From Anaeramoeba ignava (Eukaryota > Metamonada > Anaeramoebidae): DNA of 64,000 bases. The notes under the pieces are model-generated. The model saw nothing but the letters and a program-made list of their open reading frames with translations. It was not told the DNA's origin and made no database searches. Location of the stretch: positions 62,001 to 126,000 of the forward strand of contig JAPDFW010000109.1 in the NCBI GenBank assembly GCA_028826165.1, read 5' to 3'. Position 1 is the first letter of the stretch. Every line of letters begins with the position of its first letter. Of this stretch, positions 9,340-19,927 are shown piece after piece. The position numbers and the translations under genes were made by a program.

Positions 9340-12300
9340 TCAAAATATTTCGCAGTTGTTTTTAGTTGAAGATTTGATGATATTTTTTGGAGTATTTCCT
9401 GATTCAATAATTTCAAATGTTTCAAAAGATTTTTGTTGAATAATTTTTCTTTTAAAATCTTCATCATTTAAATATAAATCAATTATTGAATTTGTGTTTA
9501 ATTGATAATAATCTTTAATATCTTCAAATTCTTCAATTATTTTTTGATTAATTGTTATTTCTTCAAATTCATCATGATATAGAAAATAAATTAATTGTTG
9601 AATTGTTTCAAATGTTTTTTTAGAATAATCATGAACTTGATTAGAAGAATCTGAAATATTTAATTCAAACATTCCTTTAAATAATTCACTTCGTATTATT
9701 AATATTAATTTATGAACTTTGATTTCTTTTTCTTCACAAATTATTGTAAAATCTTTTTTTGTTTCATTTGAATTCATATAATTTTGATAAATCTGTTTTT
9801 ATTCCTTTTCTTCCTTTTTTATTTTCAATCCATTTTGAATCAATTCCAATTTCTTTAAATATTTTTTCAATTTTTCTATTATTTTTTTTAATTATTTCTG
9901 AAAATGTTTTTGGATTTGAATTATTTTGATGATAAATAAAATTAATAAATTGTTGAAAATTTGGAAATCCTGTATAAAGAAAATTTAAAATAATTTCAAC
10001 TTCTTCTTTTGATTTTTGTAAACATATATTTTGGAATTTTTTTAATAATATTTCATTATTATCAAATCTTGTTAAAAGAATTAATTTATGAACTTGAAAT
10101 ATTGAAGAATCATTGCATTTAATTTCAAAATCTGAGAAAAATTTTGAATTAAATAATTTATTCATATCTTCATTTAATGAATAAATTTTTGAAAATGATT
10201 GAATAAATTGTTGTGTTAAATCATTTTCATTTAAATCAAAAAGATTAACATCATTAATTAATAATATTTTGATAAATTTTTCATTATTTTTTGATATTGA
10301 GATTGATAATGGTGTTTCATTTCGATTTTGGTTTTGATTTTGAATATTAATATCAGCTCCTTTTTCAATCAAATATTCAAAAATTTCAAATGCTAAATTT
10401 TGTTTACAAATATAATGTAAAATTGTTTCATTTTGATTTGTTTTTGAATTAATATCAATTCCTTTTTCAATAAAATATTTGATTAATTCATTTAGGTTAT
10501 TTTGAATTTGAAAATAATTTTGAATCATATAATGTAAAATTGTTTTATTATCATTTGTTTTAACATTAATATCAATTCCCTTTTCAACAAGATATTTGAT
10601 AATTTCTATTGGAATATTTCGATTTTGAACAGCAAAATACAATGGAGTTTCATTATTATTTGTTTTTGAATTAATATCAATTCCTTTTTCAATTAAATAA
10701 TTGATAGTTTCTAATGAATTGTATTGGCAAGCAATATGTAATGCATTTTTATTATAATATTTTGTTTTAACATTAATATCAGCTCCCTTTTCAATCAAGT
10801 ATTTGATAATTTCAAATGTATTATATCGACAAGCAATATGTAAAATAGTTTCATCTTGATTTGTTTTTGAATTAATATCAAATCCTTTCTTAATAAGATA
10901 TTTTATTAATTCAAATGAGTTTTGTTGGCAAGCATAATATAAAATTGTTTCATCTTGATTTGTTTTTGAATTAATATCAATTCCTTTTTTAATTAAATAT
11001 TTGATAATTTTTAAAGAATTTTGTTGGCAAGCATAATGTAAAGGGTGTTTGATTTTGATTTGTTTTTGCATTAACATCAGCTCCTTTTTCAATCAAATAT
11101 TTGATAATTTCAAATGAAATTTTTGGGTTTTGACAAGCATAATGTAAAGCTGTTTGATTATAATTTGTTTTTGCATTAATATCAGCTCCTTTTTCAATCA
11201 AATATTTGATAATTTCTAAGGAGATACTTTTTTGTTTGCAAGCATAATGTAATGGTGTTTCATTTTGATATGAATTTGAATTAATATCAGCTCCGTTTTC
11301 AATCAAAAGTTTAATCAAAGGAATATTAAGATTATTATTTCTTAAAATGATATGTAATGGTGCTTGATTTTGATTTGATTTTGAATTAATATCAATACCC
11401 TTTTCAATTAAATATTTGATAATTTCAAGATTAGGATTTTGATTATATATAATAAGTATATGCAATAATGTTTCATTTTGATTTGTTTTTGCATTAATAT
11501 CAGCTCCTTTTTCAATCAAATATTTGATAATTTCTAAGGAGATATTTTGATTTTGTAAAGCAATAAATAGAGGAGTTTCATTATTATTTGTTTTTGAATT
11601 AATATCAGCTCCGTTTTCAATTAAATATTTAATAATTTCAATATTAGTATTATATAATCGACAAACATAATGCAAAGGTGTTTGATTTTGATTTGTTTTT
11701 GCATTAATATCAGCTCCATTTTCAATAAAATATTTGATAATTTCAACATTAGTATTATATTGTAAAATACAATGTAAAGCTGTTTCATTATTATTTGTTT
11801 TTGCATTAATATCAGCTCCATTTTCAATAAAAAATTTGATAATTTGGATACTAGAATGGCATTGTTTGCAAGCAAAATGTAAAGCTGTTTCATTTTGATT
11901 TGTTTTTGCATTAATATCAATATCATTTTCAATCAAATATTTAATAACTTCAAGATTAGGAGTGTGTTTACAAGCATAATGTAAAACTGTTTCATTTTGA
12001 TTTGTTTGTTGATAAATATCAACTTCATTTTCAACTAAATATTTGATAATTTCAATATTAGGATTACTTTGTTTACAAGCCAGATGTAAAACTGTTTCGT
12101 TTTGATTTGTTTGTTGATAAATATCAACATCATTTTCAACTAAATATTTGATAAGTTTCAGATTACTTTGATAAGTTTCGAATGCATAATGTAATACTGT
12201 TTTATTATCACTTGTTTTGGCATTAATATCAGCTCCTTTTTTAATTAAATACATAACAATATCAACAAAATCATGATATTGTGAAAATTTATATGTAGGT

Positions 12301-12791
12301 CTTCTAACTGTGATTGTATTTCCATTAAAATATCTTTTCGATGTTTCATAATGAGTAATATTCAATGAAGTATTTAAAAAAATTAAATGTAAAGCTGTTT
12401 CATTTTTAATTGTTTTTGAATTTATATCAATTCCTTTTGAAAGAATATATTTCACAATTTCAAATGAAGAATAATGACAAGCAAAATGTAATACTGTTTC
12501 ATTATTTTTTGTTTTTGAATAAATATCAACTCCTTTTTCAATTAAAAGTTTCATTAATTCTATCCAATTTTTTTCTAAAGTCAAATGTAAAGCATTTCTT
12601 CCTAAATTATCTGTTAAATTTGGATTTGCTTCTTTTTTTATTAAAAGTTGAATTAGAAATAGTTGAGGATTTTTAAGAATTGCATAATTTAAAATTGGTT
12701 GATTTTCTTTTGTTGAATTGAAATCTTTTAAACTTTTAATTTTTTTAATAAAAATTTCATCATTTTTGATAATTGCATCCCAAATATTCAT
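9340..12791 (-). pseudogene. Ankyrin-BTB paralogue broken by two frame shifts
   Basis: Three overlapping frames together rebuild the domain order of the gene at 2576-6376. Frame 1 (12791 to about 11045) starts MNIWDAIIKN and carries about 15 ankyrin repeats. Frame 2 (about 11045 to 9764) carries eight more and the first BTB (FSDFEIKCND, QVHKLILLTRF). Frame 3 (9777 to 9340) carries the second BTB (KKDFTIICEEKEIKVHKLIL). The first break is one extra G in GGG at about 11041-11046 (minus strand CCC, so QTPLHYAC becomes QTPFTLCL). The second lies between SKLY and TKKDF near 9765-9777. No other stops interrupt it. It may be a young pseudogene, an assembly error, or three shortened genes. I label it broken with moderate certainty. 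Confidence 0.65.
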
Positions 12792-13130
12792 TTTTCTTTT
12801 TTTAAAAAAAATTAAAAAAAATGAAAAAAATGAATTTAAAAGAAAAAAATAATTTTATTTTGGATTTTTTGGAAATGTTATTATTATTATTATTGTTATT
12901 TTTTTTTTTGAGATTATTTTGAGAAATGTTTAAAATAAAATTAATTGGGATAAAAAAAAATGATATTTTCTTCATTTCTTTTTTTTATCTTTTTTTTTCT
13001 TCTTCTTCTTTTCATCTTTTTCTAAATTTTGGTTTTGGACTGGTTGATTAGTAGATTCTCTACAAAAGCAAGAAAAAAGAAGAGAAGAAGAAATAAGGAA
13101 GAGAAAAAGAAGAGCAAAAAAGGGAATAAA
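12792..13130. other. Intergenic stretch, no gene seen
   Basis: T-rich DNA between the end of the kinase gene (stop at 13131) and the start of the ankyrin-BTB gene at 12791, both on the minus strand. It contains an ATT trinucleotide run near 12878-12900 and purine-rich AGAAGAAG DNA near 13060-13115. I see no domain-like reading frame or RNA gene. Confidence 0.6.
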
Positions 13131-16100
13131 TTACTCTGTATTATCAAAAAAATAAGGTAATTTTTTTTTATCATCTGCTGAGATTTGCCAATCAGGCGAA
13201 AATTTTTCACTAATTTTATATCTTTTGAGACAACCACGCATCAAGTCTTTGAGAAGGCTATAATTAGGCATGCTTTCATAATTCAAACCTTTGTTATTAT
13301 TAATGAAAATGAAAGAAATCAAAAAAGCAAAAAAAGAGAAGATCATCATTTCGTGAGAAAAAATGATCGTTTTTAAAAATAATCCAAATTAATAAATCGG
13401 GTTAAAACATAGATAATTAAAATCAGGATAAATCCACGAACTGTTTAAATGTTGTATAAATGAGGCAAACTCATGTGGGAGTGTAGCCACAAGTTTTTCT
13501 GAAGAATATTCTTTTTTTAATTCAATAATTTTTTCTTTTTCTTTAACATTTTTCCAAGGTAATTTTCGCGTTAAAAATTCAATTAAAGTAAATAATAAAG
13601 ACCATAAATCGTCTCTACGAGATTGTTCCTATAAATAATAAGGATAAATATTATGAATTAATTTTTAGAAATATATTAAAAAATTCCTGTTTTTCTTTTT
13701 TTTTTTTTTTTTTGAAATTTCAAACTTTTGAAAGATGTGCTTGAAGGGAAGCAAATTTTGTTGTTCCGCGAAAGCCAGCTCGTGAGCGAGGCTGTAAATT
13801 TTGTTTATTTATTTAATGATTAGTTTTTGATTTTTCTATTTTTCTATTTTTTTTTCTGTATTAACTCTTCGTGGTTTTTTGTCTTCATTTAAATGTCTTC
13901 TTGCAAGTCCATAATCGAATAAAACGCAATGTGGACATTTACTTTCTTTATGATTAGGTTTTCTTATTGCAAAATTTCCCTTTAAATTTATATATTTATA
14001 TTTTTATATTTATATTTATAATTATATTTATATTTATATTTATATATTTATATTTATATTTATATTTATATTTATTTTTATTTTTATATTTATATTTATA
14101 TTTATATTTATATTTATTATATATTTATATTTATATTTATATTTATATTTATATTTATATTTATATTTAGATTTATATTTATATTTAGATTTAGATTTAT
14201 ATTTATATTTATATTTATATTTATATTTATATTTATATTTATATTTATATTTATATTTATATTTATATTTATATTTATATTTATATTTATATTTATATTT
14301 ATATTTATATTTATATTTATATTTATATTTATATTTATATTTATATTTATATTTATATTTATATTTATATTTATATTTATATTTATATTTATATTTATAT
14401 TTATATTTATTTATATTTATATTTATATTTTATATATATTTTATTTTATATTTATAATTATATTTATATTTATATTTATATTTATATTTATATTTTATAT
14501 TTTTATTTTATATTTATATTTATAATTATATTTATATTTATATTTATATTTATATTTATATTTATATTTATATTTATATTTATATTTATATTTATATTTA
14601 TATTTATATTTATATTTATATTTATATTTATATTTATATTTATATTTTAAATATTTATTTACTGGTTGTATATCTCGATGAATAAATCCAGTTGCATGAA
14701 GATCTTCAATTGCTCCAACCATCTAATTTAATTTTTTTATTTTTTATTTTTTCTTTTAAAAAAAGTTCCTAAACATGAAACTAAAAGTTTTTATACATGA
14801 ATTGCTAAATTTAAAGTAGTTGGGAGTGAAAAAACACCATTAGGTTCATTCCTTCTTAAATTTGAGAAATTAGAACCAAGTAATTCCATAACAAGATAAT
14901 GAGAATCTGCAAGTTTTCCAAATTCAATATAATCAGGAGCATAAGGAGAATCTTAATAGAAAATATTCAATTTAATTTTAATTTTAATTTTAATTTTAAT
15001 TTTAATTTTGTAAATAAATTTAAATTTTATAAATTAATTTTAATTTTAATTTTAATTTTAATTTTAATTTTAATTTTAATTTTAATTTTAATTTTAATTT
15101 TAATTTTAATTTTATAAATGAATTTTAATTTAATTTTAATTTTAATTTTAATTTTAATTTTAATTTTAATTTTAATTTTAATTTTAATTTTAATTTTAAT
15201 TTTAATTTTATAAATGAATTTTAATTTTGATTTTATAAATGAATTTTAATTTTGATTTTATAAATGAATTTTAATTTTAATTTTTAATTTTAATTTTAAT
15301 TTTCAATTTGATTTTAATTTTATAAATGAATTTTAATTTTATAAATTAATTTTAATTTTAATTTTAATTTTAATTTTAATTTTATAAATGAATTTTAATT
15401 TTAATTTTATAAATGAATTTTAATTTTATAAATTAATTTAATTTTAATTTTAATTTTAATTTTAATTTTAATTTTAATTTTAATTTTAATTTTAATTTTA
15501 ATTTTAATTTTAATTTTAATTTTAATTTTGATTTTTAATTTTTAATTTTATAAATGAATTTTAATTTTATAAATGAATTTTAATTTTATAAATGAATTTT
15601 AATTTTAATTTAAATTTTAATTTTAATTTTATAAATTAATTTTAATTTTAATTTTATAAATAAATGAATTTTAATTTTATAAATGAATTTTAATTTTAAT
15701 TTTATAAATGAATTTAAATTTTATAAATGAATTTAAATTTTATAAATGAATTTTAATTTTGTAAATGAATTTTAATTTTATAAATTAATTTTAATTTTAA
15801 TTTTGATTTTATAAATGAATTTTAATTGAATTTTATAAATGAATTTTAATTTTATAAATGAATTTTAATTTTATAAATGAATTTAAATTTTAATTCCAAA
15901 TTTCTTGATTTGAATTTGGAATTTTAAATTTTGAATTAAATCTCACTTTTAAATCTTGCAAGAACTGTTTTTTCCATTTTTAATGCTTGTCTTTTATGCT
16001 TATTATTCTCTATTTTTACTGCTACTTTTCGATCTGAATGAAGATCTTGAGCTGCAAAAATTTCACCTTTTAATTTGTAATTGTTTTTAATATTTTTAAT

Positions 16101-16454
16101 TACAAATTATTATATTTTTTTTTAATTTTTTAATTTTTTAATTTTTAATTTTTGAAGTTTTTAAGTTTTTGTTCAATTTAAAATAAGTTAAATGATAATA
16201 AATTTTGTATCCAGTAACAATTTTGAATCAATTGTTTAGTTTTTTTTTAAAATTTTTTAAATATTTTTTTGATTAATTTTTGTCAAATTAAAATTTGTTT
16301 AAATTATTTCTGTTAAAAATTATTAAAAATAAAATAAAAAATAATAAAGAAAAAAGAAAAAAGAAAAAGGGATCTTAAAAGAAAACTTACCATATCCACC
16401 TTTACCAATTGATTTTACTAATTTCCAACGTTGATTTACAACAGAATTAATCAT
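13131..16454 (-). CDS. CK1/tau-tubulin-kinase-like protein kinase (8 exons)
   Basis: Eight exons spliced on the minus strand: 16391-16454, 15947-16066, 14797-14951, 14663-14722, 13866-13979, 13726-13791, 13442-13628 and 13131-13288. They total 924 bases, in phase, giving 307 residues. The family is recognised from IGKGGYGEIF (16-25), VAVKIENNK with catalytic Lys39, LKMEKTVL (helix C), HYLVMELLG, FIHRDIQPGNFAI, FDYGLARR, AGFRGTTKFASLQAH, RRDDLWSLLFTLIEF and LPWKN, the typical TTBK/CK1 order. Two catalytic-core changes stand out: the HRD loop reads HRDIQP at 128-133, with Gln replacing the usual Lys, and DFG is DYG at 155-157. The protein is kinase domain only, ending shortly after PNYSLLKDLM. 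Two introns are expanded by repeats. Confidence 0.9.
13980..14662. repeat. TATATT hexamer array in kinase intron 4
   Basis: A 683-base intron made almost entirely of TTTATA hexamers. In the transcribed sense it reads AAATATAAATAT, with a few TTTATTT and ATTTAGATTT variants. It lies between the exon ending HRDIQP and the exon starting GNFAI. No AG or GT occurs in the sense-strand unit. Confidence 0.92.
14952..15946. repeat. AATTTT arrays with TTTATAAATGAA blocks in kinase intron 2
   Basis: A 995-base intron of AATTTT hexamer runs separated by ATTTTATAAATGAATTTT blocks. On the transcribed strand this is AAAATT and AAAATTCATTTATAAAAT, which lack AG and GT. It lies between the exon ending VLARFK and the exon beginning SPYAPDYIEFG. 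Confidence 0.9.
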
Positions 16455-16589
16455 AGATTATTGTTTTTTTTTTGTAAAAAATTTAAAAAAAAAAAAATGA
16501 AATTTTAAAAAAAAAAATTAAAAAAAAAGGAAAAAAAATAAAAAAAATAAAAATTACTAATTTTTTGAGAATAATGAATCATTTAATTG

Positions 16590-18850
16590 AAAATTTTAAT
16601 TTAAATAAAAAAAGTGGAATAAAAATCAACACTAATTTATAAAATAATTTTATAATTTATTTCTAATTAAAATAACTAAATAATTTTAAATAAAAAAGTG
16701 GAATAAAAATCAAAATAAATTTATAAAATAATTTAATAAATAAATTTATATAAAAAAATGGAACAAAAATCAAAATAAATTAATAAATAATTTAATAAAT
16801 AATTTTAAATAAAAAGTGGAATAAAAATCAACAACAATTTATAAAATAATCTATAAATAAATTTAAATAAAAAGTGGAATAAAAATCAACAACAATTTAT
16901 AAAATAAATTTATAATTTATTTTAATTAAAATAACTAAATAAATTTAAATAAAAAGTGGAATAAAAATAAAAATAAATTTATAAAATAAATTAATAAATA
17001 AATTTAAATAAAAAGTGGAATAAAAATCAACACTAATTTATAAAATAAATTTTATAATTTATTTCTAATTAAAATAACTAAATAATTTTAAATAAAAAGT
17101 GGAATAAAAATCAAAAAAATAAATTTTTTTATAAAATAAATTAATAAATAAATTTATAAATAATTTTAAATAAAAAGTGGAATAAAAATCAAAATAATTT
17201 ATAAAATAAATTTATAAATAATTTTAAATAAAAAAGTGGAATAAAAGTCAACAACAATTTATAAAATAAATTAATAAATAATTTTAAATAAAAATGGAAT
17301 AAAAATCAACTACAATTTATAAAATGAATTTAATAAATAAATTTAAAAGTGGAATAAAAATCAATATAAATTTATAAAATAATTTAATAAATAATTTTAA
17401 ATAAAAAAGTGGAATAAAAATAAATAAATTTATAAAATAAATTTATAATTTATTTCTAATTAAAATAACTAAATAATTTTAAATAAAAAAGTGGAATAAA
17501 AATCAATATAAATTTATAAAATAATTTTATAATTTATTTCTAATTAAAATAACTAAATAATTTTAAATAAAAAGTGGAATAAAAATCAAAATAAATTTAT
17601 AAAATAATTTATAAATAATTAATAAATAAAAAGTGGAATAAAAATCAACACTAATTTATAAAATAATTTTATAATTTATTTCTAATTAAAATAACTAAAT
17701 AATTTTAAATAAAAAAGTGGAATAAAAATAAAAATAAATTTATAAAATAATCTAATAAATAATTTTAAATAAAAAAGTGGAATAAAAATCAACAACAATT
17801 TATAAAATAAATTAATAATTTATTTCTAATTAAAATAACTAAATAAATTTAAATAAAAAAGTGGAATAAAAATCAAAATAAATTAATAAATAATTTATAA
17901 ATAAATTTAAATAAAAAGTGGAATAAAAATCAACAACAATTTTAAAATAAATTTATAATTTATTTCTAATTAAAATAACTAAATAAATTTAAATAAAAAG
18001 TGGAATAAAAATCAACATAAATTTATAAAATAATTTTATAATTTATTTCTAATTAAAAAAATAACTAAATAAATTTAAATAAAAAAGTGGAATAAAAATC
18101 AAAATAAATTTATAAAATAATTAATAAATAAATTTAAATAAAAAGTGGAATAAAAATCAAAATAAATTTATAAAATAATTTAATAAATAATTTTAAATAA
18201 AAAGTGGAATAAAAATCAAAATAAATTAATAAATAATTTCAAAATAAATTTAAATAAAAAGTGGAATAAAAATCAAAATAAATTTATAAAATAATTTTAT
18301 AATTTATTTCTAATTAAAATAACTAAATAATTTTAAATAAAAAAGTGGAATAAAAATCAAAATAAATTTATAAAATAATTTATAAATAATTTTAAATAAA
18401 AAGTGGAATAAAAATCAAAATAAATTTATAAAATAATTTTATAATTTATTTCTAATTAAAATAACTAAATAATTTTAAATAAAAAGTGGAATAAAAATCA
18501 AAATAAATTTATAAAAATAAATTTATAATTTATTCTAATTAAAAAACAAAAATAAATTTAAATAAAAATTTATAAATATAGTGGAATAAAAATCAATATA
18601 AATTTATAAAATAAATTAATAAATAAATTTAAATAAAAAAGTGGAATAAAAATAAAAATAAATTTATAAAATAAATTTATAAATAATTTTAAATAAAAAA
18701 GTGGAATAAAAATCAAAATAAATTAATAAATAAATTTATAAAATAATTTTAAATAAAAATCAAAATAAATTTATAAAATAATTTATAAATAAATTAATAA
18801 ATAATTTTAAATAAAAAAGTGGAATAAAAATAAAAATAATAAATTAAAAA
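16590..18850. repeat. Intergenic minisatellite array with AAAGTGGAATAAA motif
   Basis: About 2.25 kb of AT-only filler (AATTTATAAAATAA, TTTAAATAAA) punctuated roughly every 55-95 bases by AAAAAGTGGAATAAAAATCA, about 30 copies on the plus strand. A longer block, TTATTTCTAATTAAAATAAC, occurs in about ten of the units. The filler varies in length but the GTGGAATAAAAATCA core is almost invariant. The array separates the 3' end of the Rho gene from the start of the kinase gene, both on the minus strand. The same motif in reverse appears at 44.9-47 kb. Confidence 0.88.
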
Positions 18851-18956
18851 AATAATGAAGGATTTATTTCTCCTTTAAAAATTGAATAAAAAAAAAGAAA
18901 GAAGAAGGAACAAAAAACCGAAGAAAGAAAAGGGGGAAAAGAAAAGGAAAAGAAAA

Positions 18957-19617
18957 TCACATCAATAAGCAACCTTTATCAGATTTATCCGATTTTTTAT
19001 CCGATTTAGAAGAATCATCAGAAAGAGCAAGAACCGATTGATGAATCAAAGTATCGATGCCTTTATGAGAAACAGAAGAGCATTCGATATATTTAACAGC
19101 ATTCAAGTCATGGGCAATTTTGATACCTGCTTGAGGAGAAACAGGTTCCTGTTGAGAATAACTTAAATTTTGGATCACATCAGGATCTTTACGAAGATCC
19201 GCCTTCAATCCCACAAGAAAGACAACTAATTTAGAAGAAGATCTATCGACTTCCGGTTTCCATTTGGAAATTATGTTGGAAAGTGTTGATGGTTGTGTTA
19301 TTGAATAGCAAAGCCATATTATTTTGCATTTTGAATATATTTTGGGTCGTGTGTAATTGTAATCATATCCTCCTATTGTATCGTAAAATTGTACTTCTAG
19401 GCTTTGCCCTTTTTTTATACTGTAATTTATCGTGAATTCTGTCGTTGTTCGTGGTACATAACTTGGTTTGGCTTCTTCGTTTTTTATTGATTGTAATAAT
19501 TTTGACTTTTTATTTTTATTTTTTTAATTTATTTTTTTATTTTTTTTATTTTTTATTTTCAAGTTTTTTTACTTTTCCAACTTGTGAATCTCCAACTAAA
19601 GCTATTGTAATTTTCAT
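18957..19617 (-). CDS. Rho-family small GTPase with atypical switch regions (2 exons)
   Basis: Exons 19573-19617 and 18957-19505, joined by a 67-base GT-AG intron that splits the P-loop, give 197 residues. Nucleotide-binding motifs are G1 GDSQVGKS (9-16), G3 DTIGG (57-61), G4 GLKADLR where most Rho proteins have GTKxDLR, and G5 ECSSVSHKG. The tail SDKKSDKSDKGCLLM is basic and ends in a CaaX box (CLLM), so prenylation and membrane attachment are expected. The catalytic Gln61 equivalent is Gly, and switch I reads YVPRTTTEF where typical Rho/Rac proteins have YVPTVFDNY. Such changes are known to reduce GTP hydrolysis or effector and GAP contact, so the protein may sit mainly in the GTP-bound state. 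Confidence 0.87.
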
Positions 19618-19927
19618 TTTTATAAGAGAAAGAGAAAAAAAGAAAAAGAGAAAAATGAAAAAATGAAAAAATGAAAATCAAAAATTAAAATCAAAATTAA
19701 AATTAAAATTAAAATTAAAATAAATATAAATATAAATATCAAAATCAAAATCAATATAAATATCAATATAAATATAAATATAAATATAAATATAAATATA
19801 AATTAAAATAAATATAAATTAAAAATAAATATAAAAATCAAAATTCATTTATAAAATTAAAATTCATTTATAAAATTAAAATCATTATTAAAATTTATTT
19901 TATTTAATTTAATTTATTTAATGTATT
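19618..19927. repeat. AATATA/AAATTA simple repeats between Rho and spatacsin genes
   Basis: A 310-base spacer upstream of the Rho gene start and downstream of the spatacsin stop. It holds AAAATTA, TATAAA and TATCAA hexamer runs and two ATTCATTTATAAAATTAAA copies. I see no gene here. Confidence 0.7.

Noticed and set aside
16590-18850. CRISPR-like array or retroelement remains
   Set aside because: Repeated motif spacing is regular-ish but spacers are AT filler, not unique sequences. No cas genes, terminal repeats or reverse-transcriptase motifs are seen, and the genome is eukaryotic.
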